NCBI GenBank assembly: GCA_964019695.1
Contig: OZ026530.1
Span: 33,896,690-33,960,689, forward strand
Length of the DNA: 64,000 bases
Source of the DNA: Loripinus fragilis
Lineage: Eukaryota > Mollusca > Bivalvia > Lucinida > Lucinidae
Direction of reading: 5' to 3'
Part shown: positions 22,019-33,300 of the stretch, piece by piece
How the letters are laid out: each line of letters opens with the position of its first letter
How positions within the stretch are numbered: the first letter of the stretch is position 1
The notes under the pieces: model-generated
Told to the model about the DNA's origin: nothing
Database searches by the model: none
Seen by the model: only the letters and a program-made list of their open reading frames with translations
Position numbers and translations under genes: made by a program

Positions 22019-22645
22019 CTAGAAATGTGTCCATGGGACACGGGTGCCCCCGCTATTGCCAAATTCCCATAAATAGGGCATTGTCATTAACAAAGGGCCA
22101 TAACTCTGATAAAAATCAGTGGATTTTAATCTTGACCTGTATTTTATGATTATATACCTGTGCATGAAATATGAATCCAATACACCTATGTATTCAAACG
22201 ATATCGCCCGAAAACCATTTTTCATACGGAGATCAAGGGCCATAACTCTGCTAATAATTGGTGGATTTAATCCGTAATCGAACTTGACCTGTATTTTATG
22301 ATTATATACCTGTGTATGAAATATGAATCTAATTCACCAAGGTAATCAAAAGATATCGCCCGGAAACCATTTTTCATACCGAGATCAAGGGCCATAACTC
22401 TGATAATAATCGGTGGATTTTACCCATAATCGAACTTGACTTGTATTTTATGATTATATACCTGTGTATGAAATATGAATCCAATACACCAATGTCTTCA
22501 AAAGATATCGTCCGGAAACCATTTTTCGTACGTACGGGACGTACGTATGTACGTACGTACGTATGTACGTACGTACGGACGTACGGACAAGGGTGATGCT
22601 ATATGCCCCCCCCCCCATTATAAATGGCGGGGGCATAATGAGCCA
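22019..22645. mobile_element. Pearl-like / Helentron-associated element
   Basis: Three tandem units of about 142-152 bp begin at GCCATAACTCTG (22097, 22239, 22391). An ACGT/ACGG microsatellite follows (about 22531-22588), then a terminal C-run/G-run hairpin (TGCCCCC..CATTATAAATG..GGGGGCA, 22600-22640). Tandem core plus ACGG-type microsatellite plus terminal hairpin is the described layout of bivalve pearl elements, later placed with Helentron-associated non-autonomous elements. The assignment is by architecture, not by search. Confidence 0.65.
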
Positions 22646-23129
22646 ATCGAATGGGAAAATCTCGGCCCAATTCGAGAATTATGCCTCGGATGTATTTAAG
22701 GCGTAGTATTATGTATGAAAGGCTGCATCTTGTTAGCCAAAACTGGCGTAAGGAAACTTAGTTATGTAGCATGTGAGATCAGCTCTATTAAAGTCCATTA
22801 TTCTGTCAAAAGAATAAATGAAGTTATATTTTATTGATAAAACCTAAACTTCATTTATAGCATCTTACGGAACGTTGCAACCGTTTGTTTTGCTGCAATC
22901 GAACTTGAATTTGTAGTGGCATGGTTTCTGTGACGTCAGCGTCACGTTATGTGAAGTAAGATTGTCATCAAAGTAGACCCTCGATGTACATCCTAGTTCT
23001 GATTCCACGGAAGTGGCCGTAGCAGTTCAGATTAAGAGCCATTTATCAGGCATTCATGTCAGTAGCCCTGTATGGCTAAGTTAAATGTTGATAATTTTTA
23101 ATGGACTGGTGGTAAAATTGTGCCACAGG

Positions 23130-23290
23130 AATTGATTGGTATTCTGCGTGATGATTCTACTGTTGGAAGATGGCGGGTGATAATGATGAACGTTTCATAT
23201 GAGAGTTACTCAGATGAAGAGTATTTTTGAATATCAACATTAAAGAAGAACATTTATTGAACTGTCTAGTTTAAATGTAAAATTACCATT
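23130..23290. repeat. Duplicated segment, copy 1 (pair with 24705-24910)
   Basis: TGTGTGATGATTCTACTG-like start, then TATATGAG..TACT and GAACATTTA..TTGTT words match 24705-24910, which has a SINE piece inserted. 22646-23129 and 23291-24600 hold no supported feature. Confidence 0.5.
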
Positions 23291-24704
23291 TTCTATTTGT
23301 GGCTCTATGTTCAGCATTATACGTACATCCATAAAGTTTATTGATAACATATGTAACAAGAATCGATGAGCTCAAAGGGGACGGCAACCCTGATGATTAC
23401 TATATTTGATATGAAATATGACCATGAGTTTTGATACCAGTTTCTTCCAAATCGGTTGAAAAACGTAGAAGTTGTGAGCGTTTGAATATTTGCAAATGGA
23501 CTGTAATGGAAGCGGTCATATTGTAGGCTTAGTGACATCACACACCCTAATTAAATATGCGTAATCAAAAATAAAAGACAAACCAACGGATTACTAGCAG
23601 TTATCGTTAATAAAAAATCTTCTTTATGTATTAAGCTGCATATCTACTGAAACACAGATACTGTGATAGTATTAATAATTAAAAATTAAGCAGTTGAAAA
23701 AAATCTGAAAACTAATTTTATATTCAAAATGGTGGCTAAATGTTGGCCATATTGAATTCTTTAAATGCCCGCGACTTCCCCATTTTCAACCAATTTTGAT
23801 GATATTTGTATCAAAATTCAAGGTTTATAGAGCTCTTTCTGATAAAAGATACTTATCATAGGGTTGCTGTACACTTTAATAATGAGAAATTAATATAATT
23901 TCTAATGTTTTGGTACCACAGATCAGAGATTTATAGGTACATATGTGAAATATATTCATTCATTTTGAAATATCATCTATTCCGTCAGACAACGGACTTA
24001 CTCATTAGTTACATCATGATATATATTATGGTACATCTCTAATACGTGCTCTGATCTTAAAAACTTGAATTACTTGCAGATATATGAGCATGTAAGTCTA
24101 AAAATGTAAAATATCCACCAGCTGTAATTGTTTTCACATGGTTTTACTTTAAACGGTAATACCAAAATTTGCTCCTAAGTTCAACTGGGGATACGGTTGT
24201 ATATTAGATCATTTTTGAAATTGCATTTTCTATAAGTCAATTGAGTATGATAGTAAAACCGAAACGATAACGGTTTAAAAAATACACAGAACAGTTGTTA
24301 AACTAAATGACGGTAGCCACAATTACCATTTCAAAAATTGTAATAAAAAATAGTAAGTGGGCATGTAACGCATTTAACACTACATGCACAGGAAACCGTA
24401 CTTTTGTTTTTAAAAAGCGTCCATATGTAGTGAAGGCATCCAGTATGCAGACTCTTTTAGAATGTCAAAAACTGAAATAGTTTTAATGTCTTCTTCCTGT
24501 AGTTCAAAATCACAATTTTCTTATTCTTAATTTTATATAGTAACATATGTAACACGCTGTTACAGGCTAACGCATCGGCTTACAGAGTACAAACATCTCC
24601 TTTTGGCTGCATCTTGGATTGTTTTTTTAAGATATGATATGCCTGCTAAATTCCAAAGGGGTTTGGGATGGAGCAAGACCTTACTTAGTTTGATGATAAA
24701 ATAC

Positions 24705-24910
24705 TGTGTGATGATTCTACTGTTTTTTTTTTGTTTGTTTGATTTGATTCTTTACGTCCCATCAACAATCTTTCAGTTAAATAGGGACTCTACTGGTTGT
24801 GATGAGGTCCCAAGAAGCAGACAAAATGATAGCCATTTTATATGAGTATGACTTGGATGAGGAATAGTTTAGAATATTTACAATTAACAGGAACATTTAA
24901 TATATTGTTT
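24705..24910. repeat. Duplicated segment, copy 2, with SINE insertion
   Basis: Homologous to 23130-23290, interrupted after GATGATTCTACTG by SINE 3' sequence at 24731-24797. Confidence 0.5.
24731..24797 (-). mobile_element. SINE 3' tail fragment
   Basis: TTTGATTTGATTC, TTTACGTCCCATCAACAATC and TTTCAGTTAAATAGGGAC are the reverse of the main SINE tail. The head is missing, i.e. a 5'-truncated insertion. Confidence 0.7.
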
Positions 24911-24933
24911 TGTTAAAATGTGAAACTATTATT

Positions 24934-25146
24934 TGAGCCAGTGCATGACATTTCCAACAATGTGGTATGTGCGACCAGCAAAGCCTCAGATCAGCCTGCG
25001 CATCAGAGACTTTGCTTGTCGCTTGTATATTCTATGAGTGTTAAGCTACTGACTGAACATCATTTTGAGTTTCTAGCTTAAAAGGAGGCTGCACAGGCTC
25101 GTCTGAGTCTACACTTGTCAAAATACCACATTGTTGGAAATCTCGT
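24934..25146 (+). mobile_element. MITE family A, copy 5
   Basis: TGAGCCAGTGCATGAC start and a CATTGTTGGAAATCTCG end. Slightly shorter than others because part of the GCGCATATGCGC centre is missing. Confidence 0.8.
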
Positions 25147-25400
25147 TGTATTTTGTATCAGCTCTTCGATGTAAAAATTCGGTTGTATCATCGGGTATAG
25201 GGGGTGTAATCTGTGATACTGAAATAAATCAATTAATCAATAAACCTATCTCATCACATAAAACCCAGTACCTGACGGCGAACTCGTAATCGAAATCACA
25301 ATCTGAACGATAACATTATTACTCGCTAAGATGGCGTGTTTTTCGTATAAGAAAAGAAATAAAACACGATAAATGCATTTTCGTCTGCCGTAACATGCTT

Positions 25401-25483
25401 ACACAAGGTGAAGTCATCAAAAATTGAACGCGACGTTATTTGCACAATGTGACGTCATCAAAATTTGGCGCGACGCTATTTCC
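25401..25483. repeat. Two tandem 42-bp units with CRE-like sites
   Basis: Two adjacent units share CACAA, GTCATCAAAA and CGCGACG..ATTT. The second contains GTGACGTCATC, a consensus CREB/ATF site. A CG-rich palindromic stretch (ACGACGTCGCAACGTCG) follows. It lies about 0.3 kb upstream of the glycine-rich exon, but a regulatory role is only a possibility. Confidence 0.45.
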
Positions 25484-25590
25484 TACGACGTCGCAACGTC
25501 GCGCGTCACACGGTGTCAATTTTACAATTTTGTTGAGTTTATTGCTAAAACTGAAGAGTCTGTTGTTTTTATGTAGGTATATAATAAAAA

Positions 25591-25730
25591 CATCATTACT
25601 CTAGTAACTTGATCTGATGGGTCGGATCACTTCTCGTGGCTGCGCCAGGAACTACTGGATCACACTTTACTTCGTCTCGTGTAAACCGATCGTTCCTGGC
25701 GCAGCATCTCGAGTTACTAAAGTAATAATG
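25591..25730. mobile_element. MITE, 140 bp, near-palindromic
   Basis: Ends CATCATTACTCTAGTAACTT and the complement of GAGTTACTAAAGTAATAATG; inner arms GCTGCGCCAGGAAC and GTTCCTGGCGCAGC. Loop of about 35 bp. It sits in the presumed intron just upstream of the exon at 25800. Confidence 0.8.
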
Positions 25731-25799
25731 TGTATATTATTCTAATCGAAAGACAGTTCTTGTGACTTTAGATCTGTATCTACTTCCATTATTTTTCAG

Positions 25800-27101
25800 A
25801 ATGCAAGGACGAACCCACAGGGGCCCTCGAGGGTATCTTCGGCGACGCTGGTTGCCGCGGCCAGATCAAGTGGCAGTGGACCCTCATCCTTACTGTCTGT
25901 GATTGGAGCAGCCGGGCCCAGTCTCAGTGCTTCTAGAAGAAGACCGCAGAGTAATCCTGGAACATCAGGGAGTCGGAATCAAGGTAGTCGAAGAATCGGA
26001 GATACTCGCATCAGCACACTCAATCTTTCGCCTGGCTCAAGAGTGCTTTCGATTCGTCCTTTGAGGCCCGCATTGCCAAGAGGGAGACCATCTGCTAGAA
26101 GAGCGAATTCGATGTCTAACCCGGGCTACCTTGTAGTGCCTGCTTCTGCACTAATCGATCTTCTGGCAGGGCGAACTAGTGGTGGGTCGTTTCCTGCGGG
26201 GAATTTGGGACTACTTCATGGGCATGGTATGTCTGGTGCGGGTTTGTTGGGTCAACAGTCGCTGGGTCTAGGAGGAGTAGGCCAGAGTGGTGCTGGCTTC
26301 TTGGGTCAACCTAGAGGAATACGCCAGGGCGGTGCTAGGTTGTTGGGTCAACAATATTTGGGGCTTCGAGGAGCAGGACAGAGTGCCCTTGTGTCACCAC
26401 CACTGACATCGAGCCAGCTTCTAAATGCTCTTGGAATAACACGCCCTGGAGCACTCGGAATTAGGGGTGGTAACGGCATTGGATTAAGGAGACGTGGCGG
26501 TCTTCTAGCATCAACACCTATGATCTCAGGAGTCCCTGCGGGACTGTCCCTTCTCGGACGTCAAGGTGTACGGGCGGCCAATCTCATCGCGGCCTTAAGA
26601 AGAGCGGGTGTCTCATCGGCTAATTTACGCGGCAATCAGCAGCCAAGTTTACGCAATGCAGGAATATCTTTAGATGGAGCAAACAACATCATTATACAAG
26701 ATACCGGTGCTGATTCAAATCTCGATGGTCCTGGGTTGGTGATTGATGGACTGGGAGGTACAATTACCATACGTGGAAGTCTTTTCGGTGGCGCAGGTGC
26801 TGTAGAAGCGGAAGAATTTGAGACGGAAGAGGGCGTCACGCCAAAACCTAAAATTACCACCAGCACTGCACCGCCCAAACAAAACACCGGAAGCGGAAGT
26901 CAGACCATTTCCGTTGTTGGAGGAAATGGACAACCACAAATTATTTCATTTGATGGTAGCTCAGGAACACTGGTAATCGGTGATAAAACTCCAAGCGGTG
27001 CAAAGATTCCAGGAAATGCGACATTTATTTTAAATTCAAACAGTAACCATGGTAACAGTGTAAAAACAACAACTCAAAGTAGTTTAATAAGAGATTTTTG
27101 A
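25800..27101 (+). CDS. Gly/Leu/Arg-rich protein, probable 3'-terminal coding exon
   Basis: An open frame of 433 residues begins right after a splice acceptor (ATTTTTCAG, ending 25799) and ends at TGA 27099-27101. No ATG initiates it: the first ATG after the acceptor, at 25801, is in another frame that stops at 25902, and 25899 is GTG. So this is probably the last exon of a gene whose 5' exons lie outside or unseen. Residues about 35-105 are basic and Ser/Pro/Arg-rich. About 144-196 hold three imperfect Gly/Leu/Gln repeats (GAGLLGQQSLGLGGVGQS type). 335-344 is acidic (VEAEEFETEE). The tail has Thr/Pro linkers and a possible N-glycosylation site (NATF, about 406). The composition recalls secreted matrix or structural proteins, but no domain or family is recognised and no signal peptide is visible in this exon. 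Confidence 0.65.
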   Translation, partial: NARTNPQGPSRVSSATLVAAARSSGSGPSSLLSVIGAAGPSLSASRRRPQSNPGTSGSRNQGSRRIGDTRISTLNLSPGSRVLSIRPLRPALPRGRPSARRANSMSNPGYLVVPASALIDLLAGRTSGGSFPAGNLGLLHGHGMSGAGLLGQQSLGLGGVGQSGAGFLGQPRGIRQGGARLLGQQYLGLRGAGQSALVSPPLTSSQLLNALGITRPGALGIRGGNGIGLRRRGGLLASTPMISGVPAGLSLLGRQGVRAANLIAALRRAGVSSANLRGNQQPSLRNAGISLDGANNIIIQDTGADSNLDGPGLVIDGLGGTITIRGSLFGGAGAVEAEEFETEEGVTPKPKITTSTAPPKQNTGSGSQTISVVGGNGQPQIISFDGSSGTLVIGDKTPSGAKIPGNATFILNSNSNHGNSVKTTTQSSLIRDF

Positions 27102-27239
27102 GTGAGTAGACGATTGTATCTAGGATATTTATTGCATTTTATTTTTGCAAACTGTGATAGATGAATCAGACCCCCAGATAAGAGTGCGTAATGAAAAATT
27201 ATTTTTCTGATTTCTCATCCAAAACATATGTTGGGGGTA

Positions 27240-27276
27240 TTCAAAAGAACCATCTCATTGAGACGATTCTTTTGAA
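27240..27276. repeat. Hairpin in the presumed 3' UTR
   Basis: TTCAAAAGAA and TTCTTTTGAA arms with inner TCTCATTGAGA, 37 bp, about 140 bp after the stop codon. Similar words at 2140-2177 suggest a small transposable remnant. No AATAAA was seen between 27102 and 27600. Confidence 0.6.
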
Positions 27277-27599
27277 CACACAAAACACATGTTTAAATCG
27301 ATGGGAAAGAAAATAGTTGTATTTTTACTCTATAAAATTGCCTTATCTGGTTCTGTGTGTAAGTTCATATTTTCTTTTTGTGTGATCGTCCTTTCCCTCT
27401 ACTAGGCTATACGTAAACAACATTTTGAAAACTGTCTAATGAAAACCTTATAGTTATACCATGGCTTGTCCACCTGTACATGTACTTGAAGATAATCCAC
27501 GAACTTTAGCTCATGGATTTTCTCCCGTACATGTAGACAACTATGGTGTAAATGTTATATATATAGCACTGTGCGAACCTTGGTGTAGACTTTGGATCG

Positions 27600-27770
27600 A
27601 AGGGTTGCTAGTTAGGGGCTCACCGGAAAGAATGTGTTGTGTCCCCGACTGCCTTGAGGATGACACTTTATCCTCTGCTTAGTACTGGTCCAACCCAGGA
27701 AGACGGAAAACCGTCCCAACATGACTGAAATAATGATGACTGGGACGTAAAAAGCACCAACACAGCAAAC
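27600..27770 (+). mobile_element. Degenerate SINE copy
   Basis: GCTCACCGG, CTGCTTAGTACTGGTCCAAC, CCAGGAAGACGG and GACTGGGACGTAAAAAGC follow the order of the main SINE body and tail. The tRNA-like head is mostly lost. Confidence 0.6.
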
Positions 27771-27912
27771 AAAAAATGTAATTTTGCTATCCATAGGGAA
27801 AATTGAAGAAAAAATGACTTCCGATCACCAGTTTCATATCCTCTTCAAGTGAGTACCAAGGACCATGACAGTATTAACCATTATATCTTGATATACTTCC
27901 CCATATATATAT

Positions 27913-27938
27913 GGGTCATTATCAAAAAATGGAGGAAT
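27913..27938 (+). repeat. Left terminal inverted repeat of the large transposon
   Basis: Identical over 26 bp to the complement of 37819-37844. The homology stops abruptly on the inner side. Preceded by an AT dinucleotide run that blurs the target site. Confidence 0.85.
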
Positions 27939-28100
27939 TCAGAAAGGCAAAATCATAAAAAAATATTGTCCAAAATTTCATTTTTTCTCAAACATTTTTA
28001 TTAACACCAACATGGAGAAGATATATGGAAAATATGTACAGTTCAAAAATATGTATAATGTGTCAATTGTAAATTACATGGATGGAACTCTTGCTAAAAT

Positions 28101-28492
28101 GTCAGTGCAGTCACAAACAAACTTTTTGATCAAAAACAGACAGTTTAAAGAATTTTCAAAATTTAAAGGGGTCCCTTTAGAGATCTTACTAAAAACCTTA
28201 ATGGGCATGAATCTTGGGTTATTCGGATGTGGCACTTGTAAGAGAAATACTTTAAAAATAGATGTACAGTAAAAAAATATATTTTCGAAGTGTGTTGTTT
28301 TTTGTGCTTAAGAATTTTATAAATTGACGATCAAAATAATTTCACCTAAAAGTTTGGCATTTCTGCATGGCATGATCAGGTATGAAAAGCAAGTGCATTA
28401 TAACAACACATTTCGATTAGCTTAAAATTTTACTAAACGTGACTGCACTGACATTGCTGTGACTGCACTGACACAGTCGTGACTGCACTGAC
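28101..28492. promoter_or_regulatory. Left subterminal motif cluster (GTGACTGCACTGAC)
   Basis: One reverse copy at 28101-28114 and three perfect direct copies at 28439, 28459 and 28479, exactly 20 bp apart. The motif is an imperfect palindrome (10 of 14 positions match its complement). Position 190-580 bp inside the transposon end suggests transposase binding sites; that function is inference. The 86-codon ORF at 28012-28272 runs through it and is probably not a gene. Confidence 0.75.
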
Positions 28493-29908
28493 ACATTATG
28501 GATTCGACCTTTCAAAAAAAGATCTTTGAGACATAGCACCATGAAACGCAGAAATTACATGTCATACATCGAGAACTTGGATCAACCGTCACATAAGCAT
28601 TGTCTCAGTGACAACATTGAGCGATTTTCTATTGGAAATTTAGAAATATAAAGTTGAACCCAAATCATCGTTGGAGCATACATTTATTGTCCCTAGGCTT
28701 TTTATTTTGGTACATATGATATCAACGAGTGTCCGTCATAAAAGCATATTCAATACCTCATCAGGAACACTCGTGGAGTGTATGAGTGGCATATATATAT
28801 CAGCTTCTTCTTTTAAATACAACAAGTAACAAATAATAAGTTCTGTGTGCAACTGTAGCTCTCCTGGATGGCAGTTGGTTAAAAATACGGACCATTAACA
28901 TACTATGTTAAAGATTGGGTAGGATGTGAAGTGAATGTGGATACGCAGTAACGCAGTAGTTTGAAATTGTTGATGGGGTGTGATTTGCTCAGCAGTGTCT
29001 AACACACTATTTTCATATTAATCTAAGTACTAATTAATCAAACCTTCAAAATGGACACAAATGACTGAGAAACGAACAAACTCTAAAATATTTCCAGGGG
29101 AGCTAGAGTTGGAAACCAATAACATTAAGAATAAAATTCCAAACAATTAACAGGTGTTTATGCCTCTTCTCGAATTTATTTGGATTCGTCTTTATTCTGC
29201 AGAAACTTGCCGTGTGCTCGTCTAATATGCCATCTGCAAAATATAGACAAGCACAAATAAACTCCCCTATGTATCAGACATATGTAGAATAAACTATCGC
29301 TGTCAATAATCCATAGAAGCGACTGCACAAGAGAGCCATAGACAGCGATTTAAGATATTTAAGTTAATCTATGAATACATAGGCCCTTATTCACATGTTG
29401 TTCTACACCATTGCTGTTTTATGGGATTTTACCATAAAGTGATGAGCAACACCACAACAAAATCAACAATGTGTTATTTTTGGTAGCAAAGACTCAAAAG
29501 GCTGGGCATCCACCCAGTCTGATCAAAGTCTCGACTAAGCACACAAAGAAAACTCAGTTTCTCCTATCCTGTTAGTTCATACCAAAGACTCTGATCAGAC
29601 TGAGCAAATGTTCAGGCTGATCTGAGTCTTGGGTTGGCGCATATGCCACCTTGTTGATTTAGTTACTGTGTGGCGACGCATTGGTCACTAATAGTGCATT
29701 TTACTAATACTTTCCTTCCTGTTTTTATCTAGTACGCAAAGAAGCAAATTCACACGAATCATAAACAGCAAATAAGATAAATTAAATTGGCAACTAACCG
29801 CCTGCCCACTTAGCACACGTTGTTCTACACCTTGTTGTTCGATTAAAGTGTTTGACAATAAAGTGAATCATTTGAGACACACCATGACAAAACCAACACT
29901 GTCACATT
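28493..29908. other. Left interior of the large transposon, non-coding
   Basis: No ORF. 29395-29475 and 29815-29905 are related to each other (TTGTTCTACACC, AAGTGATGA / AAGTGAATC), as are 29500-29660 and 30200-30330 (CTGATCAGACTG, GGCGCATATGC), indicating an internal duplication of about 0.4 kb. Confidence 0.5.
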
Positions 29909-30144
29909 TGAGCCGTGACACATGATTTCCAACACTGTGGTATTTTGACAAGGGTAGATTCAGGTGAGCCTATGCAGCCGTTTAAGCTTAGAAACTCCAA
30001 ATGGTGTTCAGTCAGTAGCTTAACAGCCATAGAATATTCAAGCGACTAGCGATGGCTCTGATCAAACTTCGCGTATGCGCAGGCTGATCTGAGGCTTTGC
30101 TGGTCCCACATACCACATTGTTGGAAATCTCATTTCGCGGCTCA
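29909..30144 (-). mobile_element. MITE family A, copy 6, inside the large transposon
   Basis: TGAGCCGTGACACATGATTT start and GAAATCTCATTTCGCGGCTC end. Orientation as copy 3. It lies just downstream of the transposase stop codon. Confidence 0.8.
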
Positions 30145-30370
30145 TTTGATTGCAGCGAAGACTAAAATCAGTCTGGCAATCCAACAAGTCTGATAATAGT
30201 CTTTATTGCTCATATTATGAATTAAAAGAGTTTAAGCTACGCAGTGAGCTCATATAAAATATTCTGATCATACTGCGAAAATGGTCAGGCTCATCTTAGT
30301 CTTCCTTCAGCGCATATGCTATAGTGTTGGTGTTGGCATGGTGAAGCTCAATATTTTAATGATTGATTGA

Positions 30371-33300
30371 TCACTTATTATGTACTTCACTATTTCTCTC
30401 TTTCTTACTTCTACGTAAACTAATTAATGCTGACCGCTGCTCAATTATCTTCTGTACTTCCAAATTTACTTTGCGTTTGAGTCCTTTGTATTTCGTACCA
30501 TTGGTGTTAACTGATTGTTTATCTGTAGTTTCATAAAATGATTTCTCTGCTTTCCTTATACTTTTTTCACTTTTAGCTCTTTGAAAAGCGAGAAGGGGGA
30601 CAAAATGATTGGCTTGCCAATGACCTTTGCTCATATCACGCCGCGCACTTGTCCACATAATATACGCACAATCGTTTGGGTTGCTTGAAGAAATGCGTGG
30701 TTCAATAGTCCGGTGTAAGTCCTTGCGTATGTTCAGGTTTCCTTTTTTAGGGTGTACAGACACTAGCTTTTTCCCAAGAACACTTGCCAAAGCACAAAGC
30801 TGCCACATGCCCATAAAGGAACCAAGCCTTGTGATTTTAAGTGCCTCCATTTGATATATTTTTTCAATGGTGGGCTTATTTAAAATATGCACACCAGGGA
30901 TGTATTCTTCTGAATACATAGCAAATATTTTAGCAATGCTATGTCTTGATGGACTAACCAGTCCCCTTTGTAGATGGGACTCTGACAGATATAACTTTTT
31001 ATAAAGCACTTGTTCTACAACAATTCTAACTCTCATTTCATCCCCATGGTCTGGATTTCCAAAAGCAATGATACTTCCACTATATGGAAGGCAGTTCCCA
31101 TCTCCTAATACTGCTACTGGATATAGATCTTCACTGTTGATAAAATCATGAGGAAGCTGTTTTAAGGCATTTTCATCTAGCTCTACTGGCTTTGGATTTC
31201 GTGAGTCTGTATCTATAATGTAACTTGCTTTTTGTAAAACATCGATTTTTTCACAGAGTTTAAACAAAGAATTAAATGTCTTGCATGTTGCAATTTGGCT
31301 TAAATGCTTCTTATAAAACTCCTTTCTATCCTTTAATATTTCATGTTGAACTCTGTCCGCAGTTTGTGGCATTTCACAATCTCCATTAACAATATTTCTC
31401 ATATTGACCTTTTGAGGCGCTCTATCAGTGGTTTCAATGTTTTTCCGTTTTTTAGACAATCCATCTCGGTCTTTACCACAACTGATATTAAAATGAAATT
31501 GTTTAAAATCATGGCCTACATGGGGATTATCTTTGGTGCAATAACAGCTAATGTCTCTATAGAGTAATTGGCCAGGTGTCTGAGTAATTACTTGATGTAA
31601 TTTACTGGTCCCTGGTACAGTTTTTAGAGCAGGCAATTCTTTTTCTTTTTTGTCAACTTCTTCTTGGGACACTTCATATAGAATGACAGAAGAATCTGTT
31701 TCTCTAAGTTCTCTTATAAATGAACTGGCATTTTCAATAGTGCCGCCATGTAAAATTCTCATATCAGCAGCCCTCTTTAATGAACCACCAACTCCGTCAG
31801 GTGCCCCTTTGCCGTGCCCAGCCTCATGGAAATTCCAAGATGCCACAGAGAAGCCTTTGGCTGCTAGCTCAGTTGAAAAGTAGTAAAAATTGTTCTTCTG
31901 TCTATACTGGCTAAAAGGTCCATCACTGAAAAAATGAATGTGTTGAATACTTGGATATAGGTTTTTAATATCGTCAAGTACTGGATTCAGAAATGCCCAA
32001 ACACCAGCTGGTCCATGTTGAAGAGAATCAGAGACTGTGGCAAACGATACAGGTTTTTCAGTTGAAGATGTGTAATAAACACCAGTATGTATAGTAAGTT
32101 GACGTTTGGAAGCACCATACCTACTTTCCTGTATTTCTTTCAGGGATTTACATACATAATTTTCTGAGAAATCAATGTGAATGAGAAGTTCGTCATCTTT
32201 CATGGTACTTTGAAGGTTTCTGTAATATTCAGTTTGGTTCTCAATATTAAACAAATGTACTTTGAACCTTTTCAGCTGACTTTCAAACTTAGCAACTAAT
32301 TCACCTAGCGTGGACTTAATTTCTACTATTGACGTTATTGTCACTTGTTTAATTTCTTTCCTAATTTCCCTGTCTTCAACTTTAGTCTCCCACTGCCGAT
32401 AAATGATATTTTCAGTTTTGTCATATGTTTGTTGTATCAACTTTCGAGACTTACAATTGATGCAGTCACCGTACATACAGTCCTTGTTTTTCATGTCACA
32501 AACAGAAAGGTTTGCTAAAAGTGAGGGTTTGTCTGTGGATAAAAGCTGTTTTTTATCCAAAGCGTCCACTACAAATGCCATATTTTCATGAATTCTGCAA
32601 GCGCAGGTTTCTCTATCACTATCACGGGGTCGCACGACCCAAAATGGTCTCTGTCTACAGAATGATGTATAGCTTATACTGATATCATTGTTTTCATTTT
32701 GAAACTTTTTGTGAATATTGATAAAGTCATCAGTTAAAAATCGCTTTTGCTTTTTCTGCTTGTTTTGTGTGATCGTTCTTTTAATGCCAGGTACAATTCT
32801 GCTAATGTCATCCCTTTCGTAAAACTTCCTGATCCTATCTTCGAGTCTGCATGTTAAAGAACGCTTCTTAACTCTATGTCCATGGTCCTTTGATAATCCT
32901 AGTTCCCTTCTCGCGTGACTAATAAGGTTATATTTCTTCATTGTATGTCCTGTAACGATTTTGGACACCCTTTGTTTCTCCCTGTTGTTGCGATTTTTGT
33001 ATTGATCTGAAAGTTCTGCCACTAACGAGTTATGAAATTCCAAAGTCTTCCGCGCTGTTTTTGTCGACTTGCCACCAGAAAAAACCCTAAGAAGTTTTCT
33101 TGTTTTTGTTTTAGGAGTGTCAACATGTTGTTTGAAACGACTCTTTTCTATTTCACGAATCCAACGCTTCTTGTACAATTCTGATCTTCTCTTGGCAGCT
33201 TTTAATTCCTCTTTTAGAGATATATTTTCTCGATAAACTCTGTTGTTTTGCCTTCTTCTTGCCTTTGTGGATCGGGAATTGATTTGTTGACCTGGTACTA

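Noticed and set aside
25899..25901. GTG as a start codon for the glycine-rich protein
   Set aside because: A eukaryotic exon boundary at 25799/25800 with the same frame open upstream explains the ORF better than a non-ATG start.
26636..26939. Minus-strand ORFs of 83 and 74 codons
   Set aside because: They are antisense shadows of the glycine-rich exon.
27901..27912. A clear target-site duplication for the large transposon
   Set aside because: The left flank is an AT run and the right match (TATAT) is offset by one base, so the duplication cannot be claimed.
28012..28272. 86-codon ORF starting MEKIYGKY
   Set aside because: It runs across a subterminal motif of the large transposon, has no family features and no conserved context.
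28439..28492. CRISPR-like regular repeats
   Set aside because: Motifs of 14 bp with 6-bp gaps are far too short, occur in both orientations, and lie in a eukaryotic transposon end.
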